DNA of 64,000 nucleotides, from the NCBI GenBank assembly GCA_022822305.1, contig JAJEBY010000011.1, positions 1-64,000 on the forward strand. The letters are read 5' to 3'. Shown in pieces: positions 8,536 to 17,777 of the stretch. The stretch's first letter is position 1; every line of letters begins with the position of its first letter. Source of the DNA: Anaerolineae bacterium. GTDB taxonomy: Bacteria > Chloroflexota > Anaerolineae > Aggregatilineales > Phototrophicaceae. The translations under genes and the position numbers were made by a program. The notes beneath the pieces are model-generated. The model had not been told where the DNA came from. It worked only from the letters and a program-made list of their open reading frames with translations, and did not search any database.

Positions 8536-8886
8536 CAGAATCGCATTAGCTAAAGCCGTTATACCGTCCCCAGATTCCTCCTCGTTTGTCTACGGACAGG
8601 ACGGCTTCTGATGGTTGAACTCTCGTGACAAAACGAGCAATTCTTGGCGTGATTACGGGCGAGCCAAGGTTCGCCCTTACATTCTGTTGCGCGTCGGCGG
8701 GCGACTCACAGAGTCGCCCCTACGATTTTCGCCAAAGGAGGCGCTTGCGACTTTTGTCGTATCAATCTTATGTCCAATCGGAGCACACTTGCCCGGTCGC
8801 CAGCCTCATTTGTGGGGAGCGTCCCAAAGGGCCGGCAATGGAGCGAGAATCTGGAAGCGTAAATCGATTTCCGGCGCGAGGAGAGC
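8536..8886. repeat. Intergenic stretch with two REP-like palindromes and a shared flank
   Basis: Palindromes lie at 8657-8683 (GGGCGAGCC/GGTTCGCCC form) and 8696-8724 (GGGCGACTCACAGAGTCGCCC). The following segment, about 8725-8790, with TTGTCGTATC, TTATGTCCAATCGGAGCA, is matched with changes at 36302-36365, also after a palindrome. No gene is supported. GAGGAGA at the end serves the next gene. Confidence 0.7.
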
Positions 8887-9363
8887 ATGGCGTTTGACGG
8901 GGCAATCCTGTATCAGCTGGCGGGTGATATGGGTCTGGCTGATCTGTCCGCGGTGACGCGGGGCGCCGGCGTGATGAGCGCCCTGCAGGTTTCGGCCTAT
9001 TATGTGGAGCGGCGCATTCGTCATTCGGTGGCGCGGGTCATCGAGTATCAATTGGGCGAGATTCAAATGCAGCTGGTTTTCGAGGGCGTCAATCGGCATC
9101 AGCCACTGCTGTCGTCGCTTTCACGAGCGCGATTTGAACAGCTGGCAACGGCGCTGCGGCAAGCGAAGTTTGACAAGCTGGAGGATCAAGCCGGGCTGAG
9201 TTACGCCGATCGCAGCTTGTGGCTGATCCAGCGCGCCGCCGGCAGCTTCAGCCATGGCATCATCGTTTCGCCAGCGAAGCCGGAGCTGCCCTACTCGTCC
9301 ATTGTCAATGCGATTGATGAGTATCTGCCCAGCGCCATCCGCGAGGTGCCCCTGAGACGATGA
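8887..9363 (+). CDS. Conserved-looking hypothetical protein, 158 residues
   Basis: I do not recognise this protein. The start is supported by GAGGAGA a few bases upstream and by typical high-GC codon use. It has no signal peptide or membrane segment. It is probably cytosolic and mixed alpha/beta, opening with MAFDGAILYQLAGDMGLADL and containing a basic helical stretch around VERRIRHSVARVIEY. It ends 13 bases before the CYTH gene and is likely cotranscribed with it. No function is proposed. Confidence 0.65.
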   Translation: MAFDGAILYQLAGDMGLADLSAVTRGAGVMSALQVSAYYVERRIRHSVARVIEYQLGEIQMQLVFEGVNRHQPLLSSLSRARFEQLATALRQAKFDKLEDQAGLSYADRSLWLIQRAAGSFSHGIIVSPAKPELPYSSIVNAIDEYLPSAIREVPLRR

Positions 9364-9376
9364 GAGACGACGGTCG

Positions 9377-9976
9377 ATGAGCGGCGAATCAATGCAAGAA
9401 GTTGAGGTCAAGCTACATACGACGGACCTGGATCGCGTGCGCGCGGCGCTGGATGCGGCCGGCGCGACCTTGAGGACGGCGCGGGTCTTCGAGCGCAATC
9501 TGCGTTATGAGAATGCGGAGGGCAGTTTGACGGCGGGTGGCGTCGTGCTGCGGCTGCGGCAGGACGAGCGCGCCAAGCTCACGTACAAGGCCGACGCCAG
9601 CATGGAAGACGGCATCGTCAAGCGCTTCGAAGCGGAAGTGGTGGTCAGCGATTTTGAGGCGATGGATGTGATTTTGCGGCGGCTGGGGTATCGGGTGGCG
9701 CTGGTATACGAGAAGTATCGGACGACTTACGAACTGGACGGCGCGGAAATTGTGCTGGATGAGCTGCCCTACGGGAATTTCACCGAGATTGAGGCGGATG
9801 CGGCCAGGATTGAGCGGGTGGCGGAGACGTTGGGATTGGGCGGGAGTCGGCGGATGCGCGGGAGTTATACGGATATGTTTGGCCAGTTGAAGTTGCGCTT
9901 GGGGTTGGAGATGCGGGATTGCAGTTTTGAGGCGTTTGCGGGCGTGGATGTGGGTGTGGGGGATTATTTGGATTAA
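9377..9976 (+). CDS. CYTH-domain protein (class IV adenylate cyclase / triphosphatase superfamily)
   Basis: This 199-residue protein begins with the CYTH hallmark ExExK (EVEVKL), followed by basic/acidic strand residues typical of the triphosphate tunnel: VLRLRQDERAKLTYK, EAEVVV, YEKYRTTYEL, EIVLDELPYGNFTEIE. Family members hydrolyse inorganic triphosphate or thiamine triphosphate, or make cAMP, in a metal-dependent way; which applies here cannot be told. Met at 9377 is used; Met at 9392 is an alternative. CYTH proteins often pair with CHAD proteins, and a CHAD gene lies at 20255-21208. Confidence 0.85.
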   Translation: MSGESMQEVEVKLHTTDLDRVRAALDAAGATLRTARVFERNLRYENAEGSLTAGGVVLRLRQDERAKLTYKADASMEDGIVKRFEAEVVVSDFEAMDVILRRLGYRVALVYEKYRTTYELDGAEIVLDELPYGNFTEIEADAARIERVAETLGLGGSRRMRGSYTDMFGQLKLRLGLEMRDCSFEAFAGVDVGVGDYLD

Positions 9977-10003
9977 CCACAGAGGGCACAGAGCGCACAG
10001 AGA
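9974..10003. repeat. ACCACAGAG(GGC)ACAGAG repeat
   Basis: The string AACCACAGAGGGCACAGAG continues with a further CACAGAG unit and overlaps the CYTH stop codon. Related strings occur at 27189-27215, 48371-48403 and, degenerate, 57763-57790. It immediately precedes the AT-rich TIR gene. Confidence 0.7.
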
Positions 10004-10035
10004 AAAGCTGGAGCGATTGGAAGGAACTACTTGAA

Positions 10036-10848
10036 ATGCCGAACGTCGATGTTTTTCTTCAAAATCTACCGCAACCGCTTCCATCAAATCCAGTGAAGCG
10101 AATCCAATGGATTGCGCGAGAGCTAGCGCTTGGGTGTATCGAGGAATATTGGCACAAGGAGATGTATCAGAATCCTCTGATCGAGATACAAAACTATCTG
10201 TATTCCAAGGGAACCACTCACGCAACACTGTCAGATGACAGTTACATCAGACCCCTTGAATATCTCGACAAATACTACAAAAGGAGGTTTGAGGATCGGA
10301 CTAGCTATTACCTTAGTCTTTTGGAAAGGTTCGGTTACATTGATGAAAACTATGAACTGGCGAAATCTGCTTTTGATCTACTCGAAGAAAACGAACCGTA
10401 CAACATTTTCATATCGTATAAGCGAAGCGATAGTAGTGCGTTCGCGCTGCTTGTTCTTGAGCGCCTAAAGCAACAGAACTTCGTGCCATTTGTCGATATG
10501 GCCACAAAGGTGGGAGACAACTGGTATGACGAGTTACACAACAGAATCAAGGAATGTGATTACTTCATCATTCTGCTCGGCAGAAACACATTGAAGTCAG
10601 ATATGACAATTCAGGAGATCAAGTGGGCGATCGAATATAGGGAACAGGCTAGCACTGAATACGAGAAGAAAATCATCCCAATCTGGCATCGGGGTTTCAA
10701 CGTGAAGCACAAGAAGTGGAATGAAGTTGACCAGATCGTCAAGGACGAGATTAGCGCAACCAACGCCATTCGCGTCACGGACGAAAGCGCGAGTGGATAC
10801 AACACGGCGATTGTAGAGTTGCTGAATCGCTTCGGCGTGACGCCGTAG
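10036..10848 (+). CDS. TIR-domain protein, probable acquired defence or signalling gene
   Basis: The protein has 270 residues. Residues 1-120 are an unrecognised, mostly helical region. Residues 122-265 form a TIR domain: YNIFISYKRSD (box 1), DMATKVGDNWYDELHNRI, CDYFIILLGRNTLKSD, then TIQEIKWAI, where Glu194 is at the place of the catalytic NADase glutamate. Bacterial TIR proteins commonly cleave NAD+ in anti-phage systems, but no partner gene is adjacent. The gene is visibly AT-richer than its surroundings: line 10141-10200 has 24 G/C of 60, against 43 of 60 at 9541-9600. It is bracketed by repeats, which suggests horizontal gain. AAGGAA lies about ten bases before the start. Confidence 0.85.
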   Translation: MPNVDVFLQNLPQPLPSNPVKRIQWIARELALGCIEEYWHKEMYQNPLIEIQNYLYSKGTTHATLSDDSYIRPLEYLDKYYKRRFEDRTSYYLSLLERFGYIDENYELAKSAFDLLEENEPYNIFISYKRSDSSAFALLVLERLKQQNFVPFVDMATKVGDNWYDELHNRIKECDYFIILLGRNTLKSDMTIQEIKWAIEYREQASTEYEKKIIPIWHRGFNVKHKKWNEVDQIVKDEISATNAIRVTDESASGYNTAIVELLNRFGVTP

Positions 10849-11321
10849 TCAATATCAACCCATTCCCCAATGGCATCGGCGGGCGACCCCATGGGTCGCC
10901 CCAACGGGATGGGATGGTAGCGGGATTTGGTGGAAAACACGCAAAGTCGCCAGAGCGGTATGGGGTGGTAGCGGGGTGTGGCGGGAGATTTACGGAGTCG
11001 CCCATACGAACATCAATGACGGCGGGATTTGGCGGAAAACACGCAAAGTCGCCAGAGCGGTATGGGGTGGTAGCGGGAAGCGGCGGGCGACCCAATGGGT
11101 CGCCCCTACATTTGCATAATCTGATGTGGTGATTGGTTAGATGGGATTGTGAGGTGATTGCCCGGCTGTTGTTTGGCTGGCGCGGAACGCTCCAGGTTCA
11201 ACTGGTTTATACTGTAGTGTTGGATTATCATGCAGCGTTTAGCGCTCGAATTGGCTGCGTCAACGCGTACGCCAAGCCATTCATTGTGGGCCGAGACATC
11301 ATCATCTGAGGGAGTGGGCAT
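10849..11321. repeat. Repeat cluster downstream of the TIR gene
   Basis: Palindromes lie at 10878-10905 and 11082-11113, with a degenerate one at 10979-11007. A roughly 55-bp direct repeat (10920-10974 and 11022-11076, offset 102) contains AAAACACGCAAAGTCGCCAG. The last 200 bases show no repeat or gene; GGGAG before 11322 is the ribosome-binding site of the carboxyltransferase. Confidence 0.75.
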
Positions 11322-12872
11322 ATGAGCGTCAGCTCCAAGATCGAGCAATTGCGCGCCAAACGCGCCGAGAGCCAGCAAGGCGGCGGCGAAGCGCGCATCA
11401 AGCGGCAACACGATCAAGGCAAGAAGACCGCCCGCGAACGGCTCGATATGCTGCTCGATCCCGGCACTTTCCGCGAAGTTGACGCCTTTGTGCATCACCA
11501 CAACAGCAAGTTCGGATTGGAAAACAACCGGCCGCTCAGCGACAGCGTGGTGACCGGCTGGGGCACGATTGACGGTCGGCTGGTCTATGTATATTCGCAG
11601 GATTTCACGGTGATGGGCGGCAGCCTGAGCGAGGCGCATGCCAACAAGATCATCAAAATCATGGACATGGCGATCAAGGTGGGCGCGCCGGTCATCGGGC
11701 TGAACGACAGCGGCGGCGCGCGCATCCAGGAGGGCGTTGAGAGCCTGGGCGGCTATGCTGACATCTTTCTAAAAAACACGCAAGCGAGCGGGGTGATTCC
11801 GCAAATCAGCGTGATCATGGGTCCCTGCGCCGGCGGCGCGGTCTATAGTCCGGCGCTGACCGATTTCATCATCATGGTCAAGGACAGCTCATATATGTTC
11901 ATCACCGGGCCGGATGTGGTCAAGCAGGTGCTGAACGAAGAAGTCACGTTTGAGGATCTGGGCGGCGCCACCGTACACGGGAGCAAGAGCGGCGTCTGTC
12001 ACTTCGTGGCCGATGACGAGGCGCAATCGCTGATCCTCGCGCGCGAGCTGCTGAGCTATCTGCCGCAAAACAACCTGGAGGATCCGCAGTTTCACGCCAC
12101 GACTGATGATCCGCTGCGCACGGAAGCGGCGCTGGATAGCATCGTGCCGGAGAATCCGAACCAGCCCTATGACATGAAGTCGGTTATAGAACTCATTGTT
12201 GACGACGGGCATTTCTTTGAAGTGCACGAGGAATACGCCGGCAATATCGTGGTAGGATACGCGCGGCTGGGCGGCAACGCGGTGGGCATCGTCGCCAATC
12301 AGCCGATGGTGTTGGCGGGCGTATTGGATATCAAGGCGAGTGAAAAGGCGGCGCGTTTCGTGCGGGCTTGCGATGCCTTCAATGTGCCGCTGATCACCTT
12401 CGTCGATGTGCCGGGTTATCTGCCGGGGACTGATCAGGAACATAATGGCATCATCATGAGCGGCGCGAAATTGCTCTATGCCTATTGCGAGGCGACGGTG
12501 CCCAAGCTGACGGTGGTCACGCGCAAGTCGTATGGCGGCGCCTATTGCGTCATGAACAGCAAACATATTCGAGCTGATCTCAACATCGCCTGGCCGACAG
12601 CGGAAATCGCCGTGATGGGGCCGGAAGGCGCGGTCGAGATCATTTATCGGCGTGAATTGCGGGAAGCTGAAGACCCGGTGACGCGCAAGAAGGAACTGGC
12701 AGACCAGTATCGCGAGACGTTCGCCAATCCCTATATCGCGGCCAGCCGCGGCTTCATTGACGATGTCATTGAGCCACGCTATACGCGGGCGCGGCTGATC
12801 AACGCGCTGCAGGTTTTCCGCAACAAACGCGACAACAATCCGCCCAAGAAGCACGGCAATATTCCGCTTTAG
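11322..12872 (+). CDS. pccB: Acyl-CoA (propionyl-CoA type) carboxylase, carboxyltransferase subunit
   Basis: This 516-residue cytosolic protein has two crotonase-like carboxyltransferase halves and transfers CO2 from biotin to an acyl-CoA. Visible motifs are [14 protein letters not shown] near the N-terminus, [16 protein letters not shown], and [16 protein letters not shown] in the first half, and [17 protein letters not shown] and [11 protein letters not shown] in the second. Asp419 in RADLNIAWP appears to match the residue that favours propionyl-CoA in PccB/AccD5; this alignment is from memory. It heads a three-gene operon with biotin carboxylase and biotin carrier. GGGAG lies before the ATG. 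Confidence 0.92.
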   Translation: MSVSSKIEQLRAKRAESQQGGGEARIKRQHDQGKKTARERLDMLLDPGTFREVDAFVHHHNSKFGLENNRPLSDSVVTGWGTIDGRLVYVYSQDFTVMGGSLSEAHANKIIKIMDMAIKVGAPVIGLNDSGGARIQEGVESLGGYADIFLKNTQASGVIPQISVIMGPCAGGAVYSPALTDFIIMVKDSSYMFITGPDVVKQVLNEEVTFEDLGGATVHGSKSGVCHFVADDEAQSLILARELLSYLPQNNLEDPQFHATTDDPLRTEAALDSIVPENPNQPYDMKSVIELIVDDGHFFEVHEEYAGNIVVGYARLGGNAVGIVANQPMVLAGVLDIKASEKAARFVRACDAFNVPLITFVDVPGYLPGTDQEHNGIIMSGAKLLYAYCEATVPKLTVVTRKSYGGAYCVMNSKHIRADLNIAWPTAEIAVMGPEGAVEIIYRRELREAEDPVTRKKELADQYRETFANPYIAASRGFIDDVIEPRYTRARLINALQVFRNKRDNNPPKKHGNIPL

Positions 12873-12880
12873 GGGGCGAT

Positions 12881-14404
12881 ATGGCAGAGCAAGTCACCGG
12901 CATCAACAAGATTCTGATCGCCAATCGCGGGGAGATTGCCGTGCGCATCATTCGCGCCGCGCGCGATCTGGGCATACCGACGGTGGCGGTGTATTCCGAT
13001 GTCGACCGGACGGCGCTGCATGTGCGCTATGCCGATGAAGCGGTGCATATTGGCGGGCCGCGACCGGCGGAGAGTTATTTGCGCAAAGACACGCTGATCG
13101 ATGTGGCGCGCAGGACCGGCGCTGATGCTATCCATCCCGGTTATGGCTTTCTGGCGGAGAATGCCGATTTTGCGGGTCAGGTGACTGACGCCGGCATGGT
13201 GTGGATCGGCCCGTCGCCCGATGCCATAGCCACCATGGGCGACAAACAAGCGGCGCGCACGGCGGTCACGCGCAACAAGGTGCCGCTGATCCCGGGCACG
13301 GCGGCGGGAATGCCGGATGACGAGCTGATTCATGCCGCGAGAGCGATTGGATTTCCGGTTTTGATCAAGGCAGTGGCCGGCGGCGGCGGCAAGGGCATGC
13401 GGCCGGTCCAGCGCGAAGAGGACTTTGAAGCGGCGTTAAACACGGCGCGGCGCGAGGCGGAGAGCGCATTTGGCAACGGCGATGTCTATGTCGAGAAGCT
13501 GTTGGTGGGCGCGCGGCATATCGAGTTTCAGATTTTGGCCGATACGCACGGCAACACGGTGCATCTGGGCGAGCGCGAATGCTCGATTCAGCGGCGGCAT
13601 CAGAAGTTGGTGGAAGAGGCGCCGAGCGTGTTCATGGATGAAGATTTGCGGGCGCGCATGGGGGAGATGGCGATTGCGGCGGCGGAATCGGTCGGATATG
13701 TCAATGCCGGCACTATAGAATGCCTGGTCGATCGCGACAAGAATTTCTATTTTCTGGAGATGAATACGCGGCTGCAGGTCGAGCATCCGGTCACGGAGTT
13801 GGTGACGGGCGTTGACTTGCCCAAGGAACAGATTCGCATCGCGCGCGGACGGCGGATGGGACCGACGGAAAATGTGCTGGAACCCAAAGGCTGGGCGATA
13901 GAATGCCGCATCAACGCCGAAGATCCTTACGCCAATTTCATGCCGTCCACCGGCCAGATCACCACCATGCTGCTGCCGACGGGGCCGGGCGTGCGCGTGG
14001 ACAGCGGCGTCTATACCGGCAGCGAGATCACGCCCTATTATGACAGCATGATCGCCAAGCTGATCACTTGGGGCGAAACGCGTTCGGAAGCCATGCTGCG
14101 GATGCGGCGCGCGCTGTCCGAATATCGCATCATGGGATTGAAACACAATATTCCCTTCCACATCAACTTGCTCAACAGCATCAGTTTCATCGCCGGCAAG
14201 TTCGATACCAATTTCGTCGAACAGCGCTTCAATATGCACACTTACGAGCAGGATCCCACACCCGAGGAGCTGGAGACCTTGGCGATCGCGGCGACCTTGT
14301 ATGCCCATCGCAAGCGGCTGCTGGCATCGCAGGTGGTCGCGCCGGCCAAGCGCGATACCAGCAACTGGAAGTGGATGAGCCGCTTCGAGAGGATGCATCG
14401 ATGA
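12881..14404 (+). CDS. accC: Biotin carboxylase subunit of acyl-CoA carboxylase
   Basis: This 507-residue ATP-grasp enzyme carboxylates biotin on the carrier protein using bicarbonate and ATP. It shows ILIANRGEIAVRIIRAARDLG at the N-terminus, the ATP-binding glycine loop AVAGGGGKGMR, ERECSIQRRHQKLVEEAPS, and the catalytic EMNTRLQVEHPVTE. Length is close to the stand-alone AccC family with a somewhat long C-terminus. It starts eight bases after the carboxyltransferase stop and overlaps the biotin carrier by ATGA. Confidence 0.94.
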   Translation: MAEQVTGINKILIANRGEIAVRIIRAARDLGIPTVAVYSDVDRTALHVRYADEAVHIGGPRPAESYLRKDTLIDVARRTGADAIHPGYGFLAENADFAGQVTDAGMVWIGPSPDAIATMGDKQAARTAVTRNKVPLIPGTAAGMPDDELIHAARAIGFPVLIKAVAGGGGKGMRPVQREEDFEAALNTARREAESAFGNGDVYVEKLLVGARHIEFQILADTHGNTVHLGERECSIQRRHQKLVEEAPSVFMDEDLRARMGEMAIAAAESVGYVNAGTIECLVDRDKNFYFLEMNTRLQVEHPVTELVTGVDLPKEQIRIARGRRMGPTENVLEPKGWAIECRINAEDPYANFMPSTGQITTMLLPTGPGVRVDSGVYTGSEITPYYDSMIAKLITWGETRSEAMLRMRRALSEYRIMGLKHNIPFHINLLNSISFIAGKFDTNFVEQRFNMHTYEQDPTPEELETLAIAATLYAHRKRLLASQVVAPAKRDTSNWKWMSRFERMHR

Positions 14405-14907
14405 AGTACGTGGTGGTAATCAACGACCATAGCTTCGAAATCGAGATTGACAGCGATGGGCAGATCGAGGTCAATGGCGAGGCGCGGGATGTAGATTTTC
14501 TCAATCTTGGCGGTTCGCTGTTTTCGATCATCACCGAAACCAAGTCGTTGGAAGCGGTCATCGATGACGATGAAGGCAAGATTGCGGTGATGATGGATGG
14601 TCGGTTGATTGAGACGCAGGTTCTGGACGAGCGCGCGGTTTTGCTGGCGCAACGGCGCGGCGGGTTCGGCATGCGTTCCGGCGAGGTTCACGCGCCGATG
14701 CCCGGTTTGATCGTGGCGGTCACCGTGGAAAAGGGTCAAGCGGTGGCGCAAGGCGAGACTTTGGTGATTCTGGAATCGATGAAGATGCAGAACGAGTTGC
14801 AATCGCCGATCGCTGGCATCGTGCAATCGATCTACGTCAGCGCCGATCAGACCGTCAACAAGAATGATCTCTTGATTGAGATTCATGCGAACGCGGACGA
14901 TGCATAA
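14401..14907 (+). CDS. Biotin carboxyl carrier protein subunit
   Basis: The start is ATG 14401, overlapping the biotin carboxylase stop (ATGA), giving 168 residues; a longer frame reaching back to 14068 is out of phase with accC and not real. The C-terminal biotinyl domain (residues about 94-163) begins HAPMPGLIVAV and carries ESMKM with the biotin-accepting Lys128. The N-terminal 90 residues resemble the linking region seen before biotinyl domains in acyl-CoA carboxylase alpha chains. It completes the three-subunit carboxylase. Confidence 0.92.
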   Translation: MKYVVVINDHSFEIEIDSDGQIEVNGEARDVDFLNLGGSLFSIITETKSLEAVIDDDEGKIAVMMDGRLIETQVLDERAVLLAQRRGGFGMRSGEVHAPMPGLIVAVTVEKGQAVAQGETLVILESMKMQNELQSPIAGIVQSIYVSADQTVNKNDLLIEIHANADDA

Positions 14908-14997
14908 TCTCAAGGCAGGAAGACGGCAGTCTTCGCGGCAGGCATGCGCTAAGTAGCCGATAATAGGCGTCGTCCCCGGTGAATCAGGACTTGCCCG

Positions 14998-16362
14998 TTG
15001 TCATTGCGAGAAACCGCTCGATCGTTTGCGAAAATCCCCAATTGGATTGATGTCGTGTGGCTGGTCGCCTTGGCGCTTTATGCGTTGGCGGGCGCGGCTA
15101 TCGTTCCATTTCACGGCGATGAATCGACGCAGATATTCATGGGTCGCGACTACTATTACCTCTTTCAAAACGGTGATATTGCCAAGGTTTTATACGATAG
15201 CGATGGGTCGGACAGCCCGATAGAGCAGCATCTGCGCATCGTCAACGGGACGATTGCCAAGACCATTCACGGCTGGCTGGCGGCGCTGAGCGGATTTGCG
15301 GCTGAGGAGATCAACAAGCCTTGGGAATGGGAATATGATTATGCGGGCAATCTCGCATCGGGTCGCATGCCCGATACGGGTTTGCTGCGGACGGCGCGAC
15401 TGGCTTCGTCCGCGCAGCTGGCGCTGGCAATTGGCGTATTCTTCGTCTGCTTGCGGCAGAGCGTCAGTCGCCCGGTGGCTTATGTGGCGAGCTTGATATT
15501 GACGCTGCATCCGACGGTGTTGATCAATGGGCGGCGCGCGATGATGGAGGGCAGCCACATGCTCGGCATGATGCTAGTGCTGCTGGCCGCTGTATGGCTG
15601 CTGCGCGAACGGCAATGGCAGCGCTACATTCTACTTGGCATCTGCTGCGGTTTCGCGATTGCCGCCAAGCATCCCAACGCCTTCGTGGTGGCGCTGGTTT
15701 TTCTGGCGTGCGGCGGCTGGATTTGGTCCGAGTTGAGGCGCGCTGCGGACACATCGCGAGACGCGATCGTCAGAGCAGTCGTGGGACTTTTGTCAGCCGG
15801 GGTTGTAACTGTGGTTGTATTTCTGCTGATGAATCCGGCCTGGTGGCGGGCGCCGCTGCAGACGGCCTCGGATGTGCTATCCGAGCGAATGGAGCTTTTG
15901 GAACGGCAGATTGAGCGCAACGGCGGATATGACTCCGGCATCGACAAGGCTGTCGGCTTTTGGCAGCACGTCTTCGCTGGAGAAATCCAGTATTATGAAG
16001 ATACGCGATGGGCGGCGTATGCCGAGATTGAGGCGCAAATTGTGGAATACGAGGCATCCGGCTGGGCGGGCGCGCGCATTGGCGGCAGCGCGGCTGGCGG
16101 ATTAGTAAGTCTGGCGCTGACCGTTGCCGGCATTTGGATTTTCGCCCGCGACCGCGAAATTCGTGCCGACGTCCGCTGGCTAATCCTGGTTTGGGGCGGT
16201 GGCGTCGCGTTGATAACGCTGGTGGTCACGCCGCTGTCCTGGACGCGCTACTATCTGCCGGTTCTCCCGTTTGCGCAGTTCGCCATGGCCGTGACACTGG
16301 CGCGGGTGGCCCAGATCGTCTGGAGTCGCCTCGGAGCAGGCGTCAATAACAAACATGGATGA
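14998..16362 (+). CDS. GT-C-type membrane glycosyltransferase (ArnT/GT39-like), copy 1
   Basis: This 454-residue polytopic membrane protein has a short cytosolic start, a first membrane helix, then AAIVPFHGDESTQIFMGRDYYYL. An Asp-Glu pair in the first external loop is typical of GT-C glycosyltransferases that use polyprenyl-phosphate sugars. PTVLINGRRAMMEGS follows between later helices. It is clearly paralogous to the next gene. The start is TTG 14998, the only good option after the in-frame TGA at 14980; a second TTG lies at 15004. The acceptor is unknown: a protein, lipid or cell-surface glycan. Confidence 0.75.
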   Translation: MSLRETARSFAKIPNWIDVVWLVALALYALAGAAIVPFHGDESTQIFMGRDYYYLFQNGDIAKVLYDSDGSDSPIEQHLRIVNGTIAKTIHGWLAALSGFAAEEINKPWEWEYDYAGNLASGRMPDTGLLRTARLASSAQLALAIGVFFVCLRQSVSRPVAYVASLILTLHPTVLINGRRAMMEGSHMLGMMLVLLAAVWLLRERQWQRYILLGICCGFAIAAKHPNAFVVALVFLACGGWIWSELRRAADTSRDAIVRAVVGLLSAGVVTVVVFLLMNPAWWRAPLQTASDVLSERMELLERQIERNGGYDSGIDKAVGFWQHVFAGEIQYYEDTRWAAYAEIEAQIVEYEASGWAGARIGGSAAGGLVSLALTVAGIWIFARDREIRADVRWLILVWGGGVALITLVVTPLSWTRYYLPVLPFAQFAMAVTLARVAQIVWSRLGAGVNNKHG

Positions 16363-17777
16363 TTTCAGCGAGGGGCCGTAAGGACCATGGATTTGTCCTT
16401 AGGTCAGCCAAAGAAATGATGGGCGTAAAACGTGAAAGGGTCGCGCGGATCGGCCTGGATGTTTTGTGGTTGGCGCTGCTTTCTGGCTATATCATGGCGG
16501 GCGCGACGATCGTGCCTTTCCACGGCGACGAGGCATCCAAGATCTACATCGGACGGGATTTCTATTACCTGGTTTTGGAGCGAGACTTCGGGAAGCTCAC
16601 CTACGAATCGAAGCGGTCGCGCGCGCCGGGCGAGTATCGTACGCCACTAGCCAGCGGATCAGTCTCCAACATGATCTATGGCTGGTTGGCGTATATGAAC
16701 GGCTTGTCAATCGATGACATCAACCGCAACTGGCGCTGGGATTGGACGTATGCCGAAAATTTCGAGGCGGGCCGAATGCCAGTTGAAGTTTTGCTGCGGG
16801 CGTCACGCATCGCCTCTTCACTGCAATTGGCGGCTGCCATGGTTCTATTCTTCGCCTTTGCGAAGCTCACTACCAATCGTCCTACGGCTTATGTAGCAAG
16901 CCTGTTTTTCGCATTGCACCCGACGGTGCTGCTCAATGGACGGCGCGCGATGCAGGAAGGCAGCTTGCTGATGGGCATGATGCTGGTTTTGGTGGCCGCC
17001 GCCTGGTTAATCCGTGAGCAAAAGCTGTGGCGTTTCGCGCTGATGGGCGCCTTGGCGGGCTTTACGATCGCGGCCAAGCATACGGCGGCATTTGTGGTAG
17101 CGACGGTCTTCCTGGGAGTTTTCTGGCTGCCCATTCGCCACTTCGTGCGAACCATCAGCATGGGAGTCCGTTACGACCGCCGTTGGTTTTCCGGACTAGT
17201 GGCGGCTTGCCTGGCCACGCTGCTGATCTTCTATCTGCTCAATCCGGGCTGGTGGCGCTGGCCGCTGCGGACCGCCTGGAATTTTATATCGGAACGGTCC
17301 GAAATACTGTACGAACAATCCGAGGCCTACGGCGGATACCACATGCTGGGAGAGCAGTTGCATGGCTTCTTCCGGATTGTCTTCGCGGGCGAAAACCAAT
17401 ACTACGAAGTCCATAGCTGGGCGGCTTTCCCGGAAGCCACTGAAGAGATCCGTGTCTACCAAACCTCAGCATGGGCAGGCGCGCAGTTGGGGGGCAATCC
17501 GCTTGTGGGAATTGTCGCGCTGCTGCTGACGGTAACTGGCGTCGCGCGAGTCTTCAAAGATCGGCAGGCATCAATGGCCAGTACCATCTTGCTGCTTGTT
17601 ACGAGCGGCGGCGCTGCGCTCGTCTTCATCGCCATGACGCCTTTGCCGTGGGCGCGCTACTATCTGCCAGTTATACCGTTCGCGCTACTGATGAGCGCTC
17701 ATGGCCTGACCACACTCGCGATTTGGTTGGGGCGGACGCTCAGCAAGCGTCAGCTAAGTAGCAGTGAACTGGCTTAA
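16359..17777 (+). CDS. GT-C-type membrane glycosyltransferase, copy 2
   Basis: This is a tandem paralogue of the preceding gene: ATIVPFHGDEASKIYIGRDFYYL in the first loop and PTVLLNGRRAMQEGSLLMGMMLVLV later match it nearly motif for motif. ATG 16359 overlaps the upstream stop by ATGA (472 residues); ATG 16416 (453 residues) fits the paralogue's N-terminal length better and may be the true start. About ten membrane segments are visible. It probably acts with its neighbours in building a surface glycan. The donor and acceptor are not known. Confidence 0.75.
   Translation: MISARGRKDHGFVLRSAKEMMGVKRERVARIGLDVLWLALLSGYIMAGATIVPFHGDEASKIYIGRDFYYLVLERDFGKLTYESKRSRAPGEYRTPLASGSVSNMIYGWLAYMNGLSIDDINRNWRWDWTYAENFEAGRMPVEVLLRASRIASSLQLAAAMVLFFAFAKLTTNRPTAYVASLFFALHPTVLLNGRRAMQEGSLLMGMMLVLVAAAWLIREQKLWRFALMGALAGFTIAAKHTAAFVVATVFLGVFWLPIRHFVRTISMGVRYDRRWFSGLVAACLATLLIFYLLNPGWWRWPLRTAWNFISERSEILYEQSEAYGGYHMLGEQLHGFFRIVFAGENQYYEVHSWAAFPEATEEIRVYQTSAWAGAQLGGNPLVGIVALLLTVTGVARVFKDRQASMASTILLLVTSGGAALVFIAMTPLPWARYYLPVIPFALLMSAHGLTTLAIWLGRTLSKRQLSSSELA

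Noticed and set aside
8615..8956. Open frame of 113 codons overlapping the start of the hypothetical gene
   Set aside because: It passes through two REP-like palindromes and conflicts with the better supported frame at 8887.
10849..11113. Possible CRISPR array after the TIR gene
   Set aside because: The repeats are only two direct copies plus palindromes of variable sequence and spacing; no regular spacers and no cas genes.
14068..14400. N-terminal extension of the biotin carrier frame
   Set aside because: It overlaps the biotin carboxylase gene in another phase; ATG 14401 with the ATGA overlap is the natural start.
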